A DNA stretch of 64,000 bases from Phaseolus vulgaris (lineage: Eukaryota > Streptophyta > Magnoliopsida > Fabales > Fabaceae). Positions 1-11,366 of the stretch are shown here, piece after piece. The position numbers and the translations under genes are program-made. The notes under the pieces are model-generated. The model searched no databases and was not told where the DNA came from. It worked only from the letters and a program-made list of their open reading frames with translations. Location of the stretch: contig NC_023750.2 of NCBI RefSeq assembly GCF_000499845.2, forward strand, positions 34,834,699 through 34,898,698. The letters run 5' to 3'. The first letter of the stretch is position 1. Each line of letters opens with the position of its first letter.

Positions 1-20
1 TGACATTGATATATTTATAG

Positions 21-755
21 GTTCATAAAAACCCTTTAAATGTGAAGAACCAACACTTAAGAGATTTATCACTTGGTCCTTTAAGGTGTGTAAAAGAGTG
101 GCACACCTTCTTTATGAATGGGTACAAATTCCACACTCATGCATGGAGCGAGGGAAAGAAAACAATAAATAGTGGGGTGCATGTAAAGGGTCTTACAGAA
201 GGAGGTGAGGATGATTTCTACGGTGTGATTCAACACATATATGAGGTAGAGTACAATTCTTCGACCTCAGATAACAAAGTTGTATTATTTTACTGTAATT
301 GGTTTGATCCATCAACAAGAGGTACACGACTGGACTCCAAATATGGTATTGTGGATATTCGAATGGAAAGAAGATATGTGCCTTTTGATCCTTTTATCAT
401 TGCACATAATGTTCGACAAGTTTATTATGTACCATATGCAGCATCACGCAAAGACAAACGTGGCTGGTGTGTTGCAATCAAAACGAAGCCCAGAGGTCGT
501 ATATATTTTGATGATGTAGAAGTTGAAGTGCCATATCAAGTTGATGAAATGTCACATGTTAATGAAGTGATTGAAGTTGAAAGGGTTTCAAGATTACAAG
601 ATTTAGAGGCTGAGCTTGAAGAAGTGGACATAAACAATGTATCATCATTTGAAGATCAGATAGATGAAGAAACAAATGAATGGGAAGAAGACAATGAAGA
701 GGGAGAAAGTGAAGATGAATATGGAGATGACTTTTACATCTCTAGCTCTGAATAG
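21..755 (+). CDS. TNP2-type CACTA transposase, C-terminal exon (DUF4216)
   Basis: Open from a splice acceptor (AG at 19-20) to TAG at 753-755, so this is a terminal exon and not a complete gene; no ATG is needed at its left edge. The protein shows a DUF4216 domain: [16 protein letters not shown] near the start, then [24 protein letters not shown] and [10 protein letters not shown], followed by an acidic tail rich in E and D. DUF4216 is the C-terminal module of plant TNP2 transposases, which cut and rejoin CACTA ends; the catalytic domain would lie upstream, outside the window. This exon has no stop or frameshift. Family assignment is firm; activity cannot be judged. Confidence 0.85.
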   Translation, partial: VHKNPLNVKNQHLRDLSLGPLRCVKEWHTFFMNGYKFHTHAWSEGKKTINSGVHVKGLTEGGEDDFYGVIQHIYEVEYNSSTSDNKVVLFYCNWFDPSTRGTRLDSKYGIVDIRMERRYVPFDPFIIAHNVRQVYYVPYAASRKDKRGWCVAIKTKPRGRIYFDDVEVEVPYQVDEMSHVNEVIEVERVSRLQDLEAELEEVDINNVSSFEDQIDEETNEWEEDNEEGESEDEYGDDFYISSSE

Positions 756-975
756 ACTTAGGAAACCAATGTTAACAAAAATATCTATTGTACGAACTAG
801 TATTGTATTGTTGTTGTTGACATACTGTTTATTACTCCAATTAATTTGAGCTTTATGTTTGCTGATGAAATTTTTACATGTTTATTTCAATTTTTTTATT
901 AAACTATATTCAGCATATTTTTCTCCATTGATAAACTTATATAACCTTCATTATCATTTCATGCCATATATATAG

Positions 976-2639
976 ATGTCATCAGGAGGTTCTGATCAAC
1001 CATCACCGAGTAACAACCAAAAAAAGGAGAAAAAAATTATGTGATAAAATTGTTATCACGATTTAACAACCAAAATCCATCATCAAGTCAACCCAATACA
1101 CCTATTCCTTCTTCAGTTCATGGATCTACCCCACCTGTACCAGATGCTACCCAATCCACCCCACCAGTACAAGATGCTATTGCATCAACACCATCTCCAC
1201 GTGTTGGTTCTAAGGCATCAACCCCACCAGATATTACACCATCCCCATATACAAATCTTGGAGGGACGCACTCAGCTTCTGCAGCGAATAACTTAGAGGA
1301 CGAGGTCCTCTCAGCTGGTGATCGACCTCTGATTCAGCCTATTGGGGGAGAGTAAGAATATAACAAAATTCAATTTATATAATTTATTGTTAATGTCTTA
1401 TAATTTTGACTAACTTTGTTTTGGTATTTAGGTTTTATCCATCAAAAATTGCATCAAAGGCCATTACTGCCACCATCAAGCAACAATTTGGTGAGCCATG
1501 GCCAACATGGGGGGCAATCCCAAAGGGTGAACGTGATATATTTTTTCAACGTTTTAAGGTACTTGTTTTTTATTTCCTTTAAATATTTTATATTTTACAA
1601 TTTGGATTGATGATTCTTGTTGTTTTGCAGAGGAAGGTCACATGGAGGGCTGAGGACGAGGAAAAAGTTAAGAAAAATTTTCATACAAAAGCTTCTCACA
1701 CCCTTTCACAAATGTTTAAAGATGCTCGCCAAGAAGGTAAACGACTAGAATGGATTGACAATAATGTTTGGAACAACCTCCAAGAACACTAAAACATGGT
1801 TGTGTATCGATCCAAATGTGATACAGCTAAAAAGAATCGTTTGTCTGAAAAAGGTGGATGTCTGCACACTGGAGGATCTATTAGTGTTCATGAACACGCT
1901 ATTCGTTTGGTATGATTTCCATATAATTTTTTTATATTAATCTATGATTAATTATTATCTTCTTAATTTATGAAATGTTTTCTTTATAGACAGAGGAGCT
2001 TGACCGCTCGGTCCATGTTGATGAAGTGTTTCAACAAACACATATACGGAAGAGCACCGGAGATTTTGTTGATGATAGATCAAGACGGACTCATGTTAGT
2101 TTTTTTAAACTTTTTTTTTCATATACATTAATTGATATGATAACAAATATTTTTCATTTTAATAGAAATATTTTGAAAGTAGATTGTCTCAAGCATTATC
2201 TGAGTCACAATCTACCTCAATATCTACTCCATTAGATCCTGCTGAGGAGGAAAAATTAAGAAGCCGTTGTTGGTTAGAAACTGTAGGTGGAAGGTACAAG
2301 GGACGAGTATATGGGGTTAGACGTGTCGATCGTCAGGACGACTGTGTTGGTCGCTACCTACAAGAAACACAACCATCTTCTAGTAATAAGAAGGCTAATT
2401 CAGAAGAAATTGTTGAACTTAGGCAGCATATTGAACGCATTGATGCAAGGTTTCAAAACTTTCAAAATTTCATGATGCAATATCTACCACCTGAGGCAGC
2501 AGCTGCAGCATAACAGTTTTTTCAGCAACCAAATACCCCGCCACCAACTCAACCGAATCAGCAGTCAAATGAAGTGCAACATCATAGTACTCATGACGAA
2601 CAACAAAATTCACCCGGTGAAGATTATAATAATTATTAG
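976..2639 (+). pseudogene. TNPA-like Transposase_24 gene of the CACTA element, disabled
   Basis: Second gene of the element. Exons read as 976-1351, 1432-1558, 1631-1909, 1990-2094 and 2166-2639, each with GT/AG borders and compatible phases. Typical Ptta/En/Spm Transposase_24 sequence is visible: FGEPWPTWGAIPKGERD, VTWRAEDEEKVKKNF, ASHTLSQMFKDAR and RSRCWLETVGGRYKGRVYG, followed by a C-terminal coil and a Q/P-rich tail. Such proteins bind the subterminal repeats in En/Spm. Lesions: a frame change in exon 1 (the ATG at 976 runs into TGA at 1042-1044, while the coding frame continues from 1041), TAA at 1790-1792 in exon 3, and TAA at 2511-2513, where a CAG codon follows in the Q-rich tail. Without them the frame runs to TAG at 2637-2639. 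Confidence 0.8.
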
Positions 2640-2865
2640 CTTCTCTAGAACTTTGTTTTAATGAAATACATTTTAGATATTTAGATATTTGAAAATAGTA
2701 AGTATTGTATGTATGAATAACTTTGAATGTGATCAATATTTGTCTTATGAAAACTGGAATGTACTAGAATGTTGATGGATATATGCAGGTGTAGAATATG
2801 GAGTGCTTCCAAATACAAAAAATATAGGCTGCTTCCAAATACAAAAAATGGTACTGTTGTGTACA

Positions 2866-3190
2866 ATGTTACATACGGATAAATCCGTATGTAAGTCTGC
2901 CTGTTAATTACATACGGATTTTACATATCGATAAATCCGTATGTAATTACATACGGATTTTACATACGAATGACACACGGATTTTACATACGGATTTATC
3001 CGTAGGTAATTACATATAGATTTTACATACGGATTTATCCGTATGTAATTACATACGAATTCCAAAATCCATATGTAACAGTTACCTACAACAGTTTTAC
3101 ATATGGATTTTTGTCCGTATGTAATTCGTATATAACTGTGTTTTATATATGGATTTTGTGTATTACATACGGATTTTGACTGTATGTAAT
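2866..3190. repeat. CACTA subterminal palindromic repeats
   Basis: About a dozen copies of TTACATACGGATTT and its reverse complement, several joined head to head as TACGGATAAATCCGTA. They lie just inside the TAGTG terminus, where En/Spm transposase-binding repeats normally sit. Some copies have drifted (TATGGATTT, CGTAGGTAA). Confidence 0.85.
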
Positions 3191-3208
3191 TTGAGTTTTT
3201 TTTTAGTG

Positions 3209-3896
3209 CTAAGGAAAGTTATCAATCACATAAATATTTCAGTATTCAATAAATTATTCCTAAGTTCTGCTTAATGGATATTCTAGTTAATAAAAAAAAG
3301 TCATTTATATTCTAGTAAAATAGTTATACAACTTTTATTTTTTATACGATAAATATATGTATCAATTAATTTAAATATTAGAAAAGATATAAACATGTAA
3401 TTTATAAAATAATAATTAACTAACTTTGAGTTTTACAAATGGTAAAAAAACAAATAAATATTTCTTTAGAAAACTTACAAGAAATAAAGGGAGTAAATTA
3501 AAAGTGATATTTATCATTTTATAAGTATTAATTCATAATAGTTCATGCTTTACTTATTTTTTTTAAATAAAAATACTATTAATTATGAGATTTTTTTTAG
3601 TTAAAAAATAGTAAGTGAAATTATTGAACATTTTGAAGTCTAATTGTAAAATTAATACTTTGAAATCTTATTTTGGTTATTCTCCAATAAATTTAAAGCA
3701 ATAAATATGTTAATAACGTAAGAACCGTGTTTTTCAAAAGAAAAAAAAAAATCTCGCGCTTTCTTTCTCAGCTTTTAGTTTTTATATTTTCTTTCTAACT
3801 TCCTAACTCGTTTTTTTTTTCTTTCAAACATATAATGTGATCAAATATAAATCACTTCCAATTGTCATAATCACAATATGATATAGGTAAATTATT
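3209..3896. other. AT-rich spacer, no gene seen
   Basis: Low-complexity AT-rich DNA with homopolymer A and T runs right of the CACTA end. No reading frame, repeat array or RNA gene could be supported. Confidence 0.6.
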
Positions 3897-3990
3897 TTTT
3901 TTTTTATAAAAGCCTTCATGTTAGATATCACCTTACAACCTTAACATCTCAATTAAACTAATAGTCAAGATTTAACAATCATAAGGAGAT
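3897..3990 (-). mobile_element. Short LINE 3'-tail fragment
   Basis: The stretch TTTTATAAAAGCCTTCATGT and the following ~70 bases resemble the 3' tail of the L1 element at 11367 (TTTTATAAAAGTTCTCATGT and on), in the same orientation with the T-run outermost. It reads as a severely 5'-truncated LINE insertion or a shared tail. Comparison by eye only. Confidence 0.45.
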
Positions 3991-4150
3991 TTCTGTGCGT
4001 CATCCTCTTCTATCTCCTCTGCAACAACTTCGGAAGATTGCACCTTTTGCCATAACTAGTTTTTCACAATAGTGTTATTATAGTATTTTCTATTAAAAAG
4101 GTATAGTTTAAAATTAACTCAATCTCATAAAACTAACTCAATAAAGTGAG
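3985..4150. repeat. ~165-bp dispersed repeat, copy 1
   Basis: Near-identical to 23878-24043. Shared blocks include CTCTGCAACAACTTCGGAAG, ATAACTAGTTTTTCACAA and the AT-rich end ACTCAATAAAGTGAG. The second copy is embedded in a longer LTR-like unit, so this is probably a fragment of the same element. Confidence 0.65.
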
Positions 4151-4155
4151 GTTTG

Positions 4156-4467
4156 TCACCTCTTATATACTGCAATTTGGTCGTAATTTAGGTCGTGAGT
4201 TTCAACATCTTCAGTTAAAGCCATCTCAGCTTGAGTGATGTAATTGGTTATCAAAGGAGTATTATCGAGTGACAAGCTTGTTTCAGGCATATCTTTCTCC
4301 AAACCTACTAAGGAAGAAAAATGATTGTGCAAAGACATGTCAATTTTGACAGAGGAAGAAGTTACCTTTGTATTGGAGGTGGCAGCTGCAACTTTATCAA
4401 CAACACATACTTCTCCAACAACAATATGAAGAGAATCATGTAGGATAAGAACCACTTGAGGACTCAC
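4156..4467 (-). other. Hypothetical ~100-aa reading frame, unrecognised
   Basis: An open minus-strand frame of about 103 codons; the frame stays open further upstream (a basic GNKSKN stretch) and there is no convincing ATG context. Hydrophilic, with no known domain. It sits next to a dispersed repeat, so a fragment of a retroelement gag-like region is possible. Nothing else supports expression. Confidence 0.2.
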
Positions 4468-4880
4468 ATTTTTGGATTTGTTTCCCCTGTATGTTTTGTG
4501 TATTGTATGGGTAGATAGTCTGAGTGCATATAAATAATTGTTTCTATAGTAATCTAGATATATAGTAATTAGTTATATTTGTAAATTAGATTTTTAAAAA
4601 TTAAGTTGGAACTTTGCTAACTTTTCAAAGTTTTGAAAAAAATCTTTGGATTTATAGTAAAGGAAGTTGAACTAAAATCTTTTATCTATTTTAAATTGAT
4701 TTCGTGATCTTAAATTGTTAGTGTAGGAAGTTGAATTTGGAGGTTGCTTATGAATTATGAAAATATATTATGACTAAACTTAAACAATACAAGTGATTTT
4801 GAATTTCATTTTAGGTATTAAGTATGCATATTTTGAATTTCTTAATAATTTTATGTAATTGAGTACATAATAGGTGTAAA
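4468..4880. other. AT-rich spacer
   Basis: No coding frame or repeat recognised between the dispersed repeat and the proposed Helitron start. Confidence 0.5.
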
Positions 4881-5084
4881 TCTATAAATATAACAAATAG
4901 AAGGCACTTCCGGGGTAAGTTTTAAAAAAAATTCAAAAAGAAAAAAAATTCAAATTTTAACTAAAAATAGCAAGCTGAAACTCATTCTGGGAGTGACAAG
5001 TGGCACTTTATATGACTTACACGTGTGCAAAACCCCATTTCTTTAAATACTTCCTTTCAGTGTTTCTCTCTCCTATTACTCAAC
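4881..5084. other. Proposed Helitron 5' region, promoter-like
   Basis: Starts TCTATAAATA and contains a polypurine-rich stretch, an ACACGTG box near 5020 and a TTTAAATA element near 5042 before the CT-rich repeats. It looks like a promoter and 5' leader, but no gene follows. Confidence 0.35.
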
Positions 5085-6290
5085 TTCCCCAGTCTCTCTT
5101 CTCTGGTTCCCTGCACAGTTCTTCTCTTTGTTTCTTTCTCTCTCCTATTTTTCAACTTCCCCGGTTTCTCTTCTCTGGTTTCTTGCATCGTTCTTCTCTG
5201 GGTTTTCTGTGGTTCTCTCATATTTCTCCAGGTTATTATTTCTTCTTTTTGGCTTTTTCTTATCAAAATTTTGTTCTTTTCATGTTTCTGATGATTTTTT
5301 TCTTCTCTGGATTTCTTGCATGGTTCTTCTCAGGGGTTTCCTGTGGTTCTCTCCTATTTCTCCAGGTTATTATTTCTTCTTTTTGGATTTTTCTTATCAA
5401 AGTTTCGTTCTTTTCATGTTTCTGATGATTTTTTTCTTCTCTGGTTTCCTGCACGGTTCTTCTCTGGGTTTCCTACGGTTCTCTCCTATTTCTCCAGGTT
5501 ATTATTTCTTCTTTTTGGATTTTTCTTATCAAAGTTTCGTCTTTTCATGTTTCTGATGATTTTTTTCTTCTCCACAGTTCTTCTCTGGGTTTCCTACGGT
5601 TCTCTCCTATTTCTCCAGGTTATTATTTCTTCTTTTTGGGTTTTTCTTATCAAAGTTTCGTTCTTTTCATGTTTCTAATATTTTTTTCTTCTCTTGGTTT
5701 CCTGCACGGTTTTTCTCTGGGGTTTCCTGCGGTTCTCTCTTATTTTTCCAGGTTATTATTTCTTCTTTTTGGGTTCTTCTTATCAAAGTTTCGTTCTTTT
5801 CATGTTTCTGCTGTTTTTTTTTTCATCTACATTTCATTTCAGTTTCTTTTTTTCATTTACATTTGTTTGGACTTCCACTCAAAGAGATATTTTTTTGGGT
5901 TTTGCTTATCAAAGTTTCGTTTTTTTCATGTCTCTGCTGATTATTTTCATCTATTTTACCGTTTCTTTGCTTCTTTGTTCTTGACATTGTTGATTATGTT
6001 TTTTTTTTACGTCTCATAGCATAAAAATGATATTTTTTTTGGTTTTTCTTATCAAAGTTTCAATATTTTCATGTTTCTGCTGATTATGTTCATCTCTTTT
6101 ACCGTTTCTTGCTTCTTTGTTCTTCACATTGTTGATTTTGTATTTTGTTGTTACGTTTCATAGCATAAAAATGATATTTTTTTTGGTTTTTCTTATCAAA
6201 GTTTCATTATTTTCATGTTTCTGCTTATTCTTTTCATCTCTTTTACTACTTCTTTGTTTCTTTGTTGATAAAATTTTGTTGGGATGGAGG
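5085..6290. repeat. CT-rich tandem repeat, ~133-bp unit, drifting to ~144 bp
   Basis: The anchor GGTTATTATTTCTTCTTTTT recurs at about 5231, 5365, 5497, 5618 and 5751 (spacings 134, 132, 121, 133). A related later form keyed on CTTATCAAAGTTTC recurs at about 5905, 6048 and 6192. Long T/C-rich open frames here are a by-product of the repeat and not genes. Confidence 0.85.
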
Positions 6291-6817
6291 AAATTTTGTC
6301 AGATCCATGCACTTTGTGAAGACCACAAATTGATCTTTCATAGTGGAATTCATATGATGGTGTTGTAAGTGCTGTGAAAATCCAAGATTGTATTCTTCTG
6401 AATTTAATTTTCCAAAGACAATGTTCTGATTATAGAGATTCCATTACTATTATAGAGTTATGTAATTTGCAAATTGTTGTAATGTCCACCGGAGAAAATT
6501 AATTGTTTACTTTATTTTAGTTATCAAGTTTTGTTTAGATACATGGTCAAATTTTGTAATTTCATATTAAATATTATTATGGAATGTTATTTTGTATTTT
6601 TTATTTCAATATGTTACTTTATAGTTTACTTTGAAAAGAAACATGAAATGTGTGTTATTTGTTTATAATAATGTGTTGGCATAAATAAGTTAAACTTCAT
6701 AAAAAGTTATTCTTCAATTTAATGTATTTAATTATATTTAATGTATTTAATTTTATTATTCGCATTAATGTATTCTTCCGAAAAACTTTAACGTTAAGAT
6801 TATTCGCATTATATTAT
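6291..6817. other. AT-rich segment, no gene seen
   Basis: Unique-looking AT-rich sequence between two tandem-repeat families; no supported gene or RNA. Confidence 0.5.
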
Positions 6818-6905
6818 TCTTCAAAATTCAAATTCAAATTCAAATTTCAAATTTCAAATTCAAATTCAAAATTCAAATTTCATATTCAAATTCAAATTCA
6901 AAATT
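6818..6905. repeat. (ATTCAA)n simple repeat
   Basis: Imperfect run of ATTCAA/TTCAAA hexamers. Confidence 0.85.
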
Positions 6906-6924
6906 TGAATGTATTTAATATTCA

Positions 6925-7560
6925 AAATTTACAATTCCAAGATCATTAATTACCTTTCTGACTCATATCTTCTTTTTTCTGACTTATTCTGCTGCACACT
7001 TATTTCCAATTCCAAGATTATTAATATTATTATTATTATTAATCTTAAAATATTTTCAAATTTTACAATTCCAATATCATTAATTACCTTTCTGATTCAC
7101 ATCTTCTTTTTTCTGACTTCTTCTGCTGCACACTTATTTCCAATTTCAAGATTATTATTATTAATAATAATTTTAAAATATTTAATTTTTCATATTTTCG
7201 AATTTTACAATTCCAAGATCATTAATTACTTTTCTGATTCATATTTTCTTTTTCTAACTTCTTCTTCTGACACACTTATTTCCAATTCCAAGATTATTAT
7301 TATTAATAATAATTTTAAAATATTTAATTTTTCATATTTTCAAATTTTACAATTCCAAGATCATTAATTACTTTTCTGATTCATATCTTCTTTTTCTAAC
7401 TTCTTCTTCTGGCACATTTATTTTCAATTCCAAGATTATTATTATTATTATTAATAATAATCTTCTAATATTTAATTTTTCAGATTTTAAAATTTTAAAA
7501 TTTCAACAACATTAATTACCTTTCTGACAATACTTTCATTATGTTTTCTTACTATTTCTG
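6925..7560. repeat. Tandem repeat, ~140-bp unit
   Basis: Units start with CAATTCCAAGATCATTAATT and contain a (TTA/ATT)n tract; copies begin at about 6931, 7065, 7208, 7349 and, degenerate, 7495. Confidence 0.8.
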
Positions 7561-9465
7561 GTCCTATTATTTATTTTCTACTTAAATAAAAATATAAAAT
7601 TTATCAGTTTTTCAACATCCTAAATAAATATAAATTCACTCAATTTATTGTCATTCTTAAATAAAAATCGAAAATCAATAAAGTTAGTAGATTATTCAAA
7701 ATTCTAAATAAATACATATCTCAAATAGATAAAACATTTATAAGTTTTCAAAATACTCAATAATAAAAAAATATTAAATTATTTTATTTCCAACTTAAAT
7801 AAAAAATTAAAATAAAGGAAATTTATAGGATTTTCAAAATCAAATAAATATAAGTCCAAAAAATATTTAATGTCATTCTTAAATAAAAATTCAAAATAAT
7901 ACAATTCCTAAATCATTTAATCTCATTCTTAAATAAAAACTGAAAATCGATAAAATTTCTAAATTATTTAATGTGATTCTTAAATGAAAATCTAAATTAA
8001 TTAAATTTTTATGTTTTTCAAATTTCTAAATGAATACAAATCCTAAATAATAAATAACATTTATAAAGTTTTAAAAATCCTAAATAAATACAAAACCTAA
8101 ATGATTTTATATTTTAAATAAATAATTTTTTTAAATAAATTAAATTCCTAAATTATTCAAAATCATAAATGGAAAAAAAAATGTCATACTTAATTTAATG
8201 GAAATAAAAGAAATCCTAAATTATTTAAAATTATAACAAAATACAAATCTTAAATTAATAAATGTAGTACTTAAATAAAATACATAAATTATTGAAAATT
8301 AGAAATAAATACAAATTCTAATTATTAAATGTCATACTTAAATAAAAATTTATAATAAATAAAATTCTTAAATTATTTAAAAATATAAATAAACACAAAT
8401 CCTAAATGATTGAATGTCATACTTGAATAAAAATTTATAATAATAATATTTTTAAATAATTTAAGAATTTTAAACACATAAAAATCCTAAATTACTGAAA
8501 TAAATAATTTTTTTAATTATTCTAAATATCAAAATAATAATTATTATTATGAATTATTTAATCCTTATTTAAATGAAAATTTGAAATAAATAAAATTTCT
8601 AAAATATCCAAAATCCTAAATAAACACAAATCATTACTTATTTTATCTCATACATAAATAAAACTTCAAAAGTTTTTTAAAATCCTAAATAAGTATAAAA
8701 TCACAAATTATTTTATTTCCTACTTAAATAAAAATTTAAATTGTTCAAAATCTTAAATAAATAAATATCTAAAGATTTGTAATATCATTCTAAGATAAAA
8801 TCAAAAAATAATTAAAATTTATAAATTAATCAAAATTCTCAATAAATTCATATCCTAAATTATTTAATTTCATTCTTAGATAGAAATATAAAATTAATAA
8901 ATTTTTACGTTTTCTAAAATCTTAAAGAAATATAAACCCTAAATTATTTTATCTCCTAAAATTTCTCAAATTACTTATTTGGATATATTTATGTATATTT
9001 CTTATATATTAATATTTCCATTGTATTATAGGATGAGTCCTTTTTTACATATAACTGTTTATTGTTACTAACTTTCTTAACAAATTTTGTCAGTTTGTTA
9101 TACTTTAATTATTTATCTCTCTGTATTATTTATGTTCATGTATTGTATATATTATTTTAGTCTGTTTATTTTTTTATTTATTCGCATATACTAATGATTA
9201 TTTCTTATATATTTGTAATTTTTTTTATTTTGTCACTTACATATTTATATATATATATAAAATAAATACAAATACTAAATAAGTGAATGTGATACTTAAA
9301 TAAAAATTTACAACATATAAAATTTCTAAATTATTTAAAATTTTAAATAAATAAAATTCTAAAATTATTCAAGATATTAATAAATAATATTTATAATTAT
9401 TTAATACCCTACTTAAATAAAAAAATTTAAATAAATAAAATTTCTAAAATATCCAAAATCTCGAT
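7561..9465. repeat. Degenerate AT-rich repeat field
   Basis: Recurring phrases such as CTTAAATAAAAAT, CCTAAATAAATACAAAT and AATTCCTAAATTATT at irregular ~70-90 base spacing, best kept at 7600-8960 and 9250-9465. It looks like an old, decayed tandem array. No gene. Confidence 0.6.
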
Positions 9466-11366
9466 ATACAATATTTTTCTGGAAGAAACACACATTTTTT
9501 ATTACTTTTACTATAACTGTAATTGGTATAATATAATGAATTAATTTTTTAATTAGAATAATTATTCTGAGAGATTTTTGCATATTAACGTAACATGAAG
9601 TTGGTGAACAGTATTTCGTAAATATCTTATGGGAACATAATATTAGATAATTATTTATATAATGTAAATTTGTTAAAATTATTTTTTTCTATAGTAATGT
9701 ATTTGTTATGGAAAAAATTTATTCATAACTTTTTATTTATAATTAATTTGAGGACTATTAATCTATTTAGCATAGCCACGAACACGGGAACACGAGGACA
9801 CGGGAACACGAGGACACGAGGACACGAGGACACGCGGACACGGGGACACGAGACATGAGGACACAGGTACATGAGGACACGGATCTATATATTAAATAAT
9901 TGTGAATTATATAAATTGACAATAAAGATTTATGTACACAAATATTAATTTATATGACAAAATGTGACTTCATAATTTAATATGATTTTCGCCTACAATA
10001 AGTTTCTGGAAAAAATACACATTTTTTATTACTTTTACTATAATTGTACTTGGTATAATATAATGAATTAATTTTTTAATTGCAATAATTATTTTGAGAG
10101 ATTTTTGCATATTAATTTAACATGAAGTCGGTGGAACGTACTTCATTTTTTTCGTAAATATCTTATGAGAACATAATATTAGATAATTATTTATATAATG
10201 TAAATTTTTTCAAATTAATTTTTTCTATTATAGTGTATTTGTTATGACAAAAATTTATTCATTCCTTTTTATTTATAATTAATTTGTGGACTACTAATCT
10301 ATGTAGCATAGACACGAACACGGGAACACGAGGATACGGGGACACACGGACACAAATCTATATATTATATAATTATAAATTATATAAATTGACAAAAAAA
10401 ATATGTGCACAAGTATTAATTTATATGACAAAATGTGACTTCGTAATTTAATATGATTTTCGCCTACAATATGTTTCTGGAAGAAACACACATTTTTTAT
10501 TACTTTTACTATAATTGTAATTGGTATAATATAATGAATTAATTTTTTAATTGAAATAATTATTCTGAGAGATTTTTGCATATTAACTTAGCATGAAGTT
10601 GGTGAACAGTACTTCATTTTCTTCGTAAATATCTAATGGGAACATAATATTAGATAATTATTTATATATTGTAAATTTGTTCAAATTATTTTTTTTTATT
10701 GTAATGTATTTGTTATGACAAAAATTTATTCATTCCTTTTTATTTATAACTAATGTGGACTACTAATCTATGTAGCATAGACATTGACACGGGGACACGG
10801 GACACAGGAAACAGGGACACGAGAACATAGAGACACGGATATATATATATATATATATTATAATTACGAATTATATAAATTGACAATAAAGATTTATTTA
10901 CACAAGTATTAATTTATATGATAAAATGTAACTTCAAAATTTAATATGATTTTCGCCTACAACATGTTTCTAGAAGAAATACACATTTTTTTTATTACTT
11001 TTACTATAATTGTACTTGGTATAATATAATGAATTAATTTTTAAATTTCAATAATTATTCTGAGAGATTTTTGTATATTAACTTAGCATGAAGTTGGTGA
11101 ACAATACTTCATTTTCTTCATAAATATCTTATGGGAACATAATATTAGATAATAATTTACATATTGTAAATTTGTTCAAATTATTTTTTTTCTATTGTAA
11201 TGTATTTGTTATGACAAAATTTATTCATTCCTTTTTATTTATAACTAATTTGTGGACTACTAATCTATGTAGCATAGACACTGACACGGGGAAACAGGGA
11301 CACAGAGACACGGATCTATATATTATATAATTACGAATTATATAAATTGACAATAAAGATTTATTT

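Larger units (their letters stand above)
1..3208 (+). mobile_element. CACTA (En/Spm) transposon, 3' part
   Basis: The window opens inside a CACTA DNA transposon; the 5' end lies outside. Seen in order: the last exon of a TNP2-like transposase (21-755), a spliced TNPA/Transposase_24-like gene (976-2639), a block of palindromic subterminal repeats (2866-3190) and a T-run ending in TAGTG at 3204-3208, the reverse complement of the family's CACTA terminus. The next three bases, CTA (3209-3211), would be the right half of the 3-bp target duplication, but its partner is out of view. The second gene carries stops and a frameshift, so this copy is probably not autonomous. Gene order and ends fit known plant CACTA elements. 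Confidence 0.88.

Noticed and set aside
5000..6370. Several overlapping 80-140-codon frames rich in F, S and L
   Set aside because: They follow the CT-rich tandem repeat in several frames at once and have no domain; by-products of the repeat.
9777..9880. Telomere-like repeat
   Set aside because: The unit is ACACGAGG/ACACGGGG and not the plant telomere TTTAGGG; the blocks are internal.
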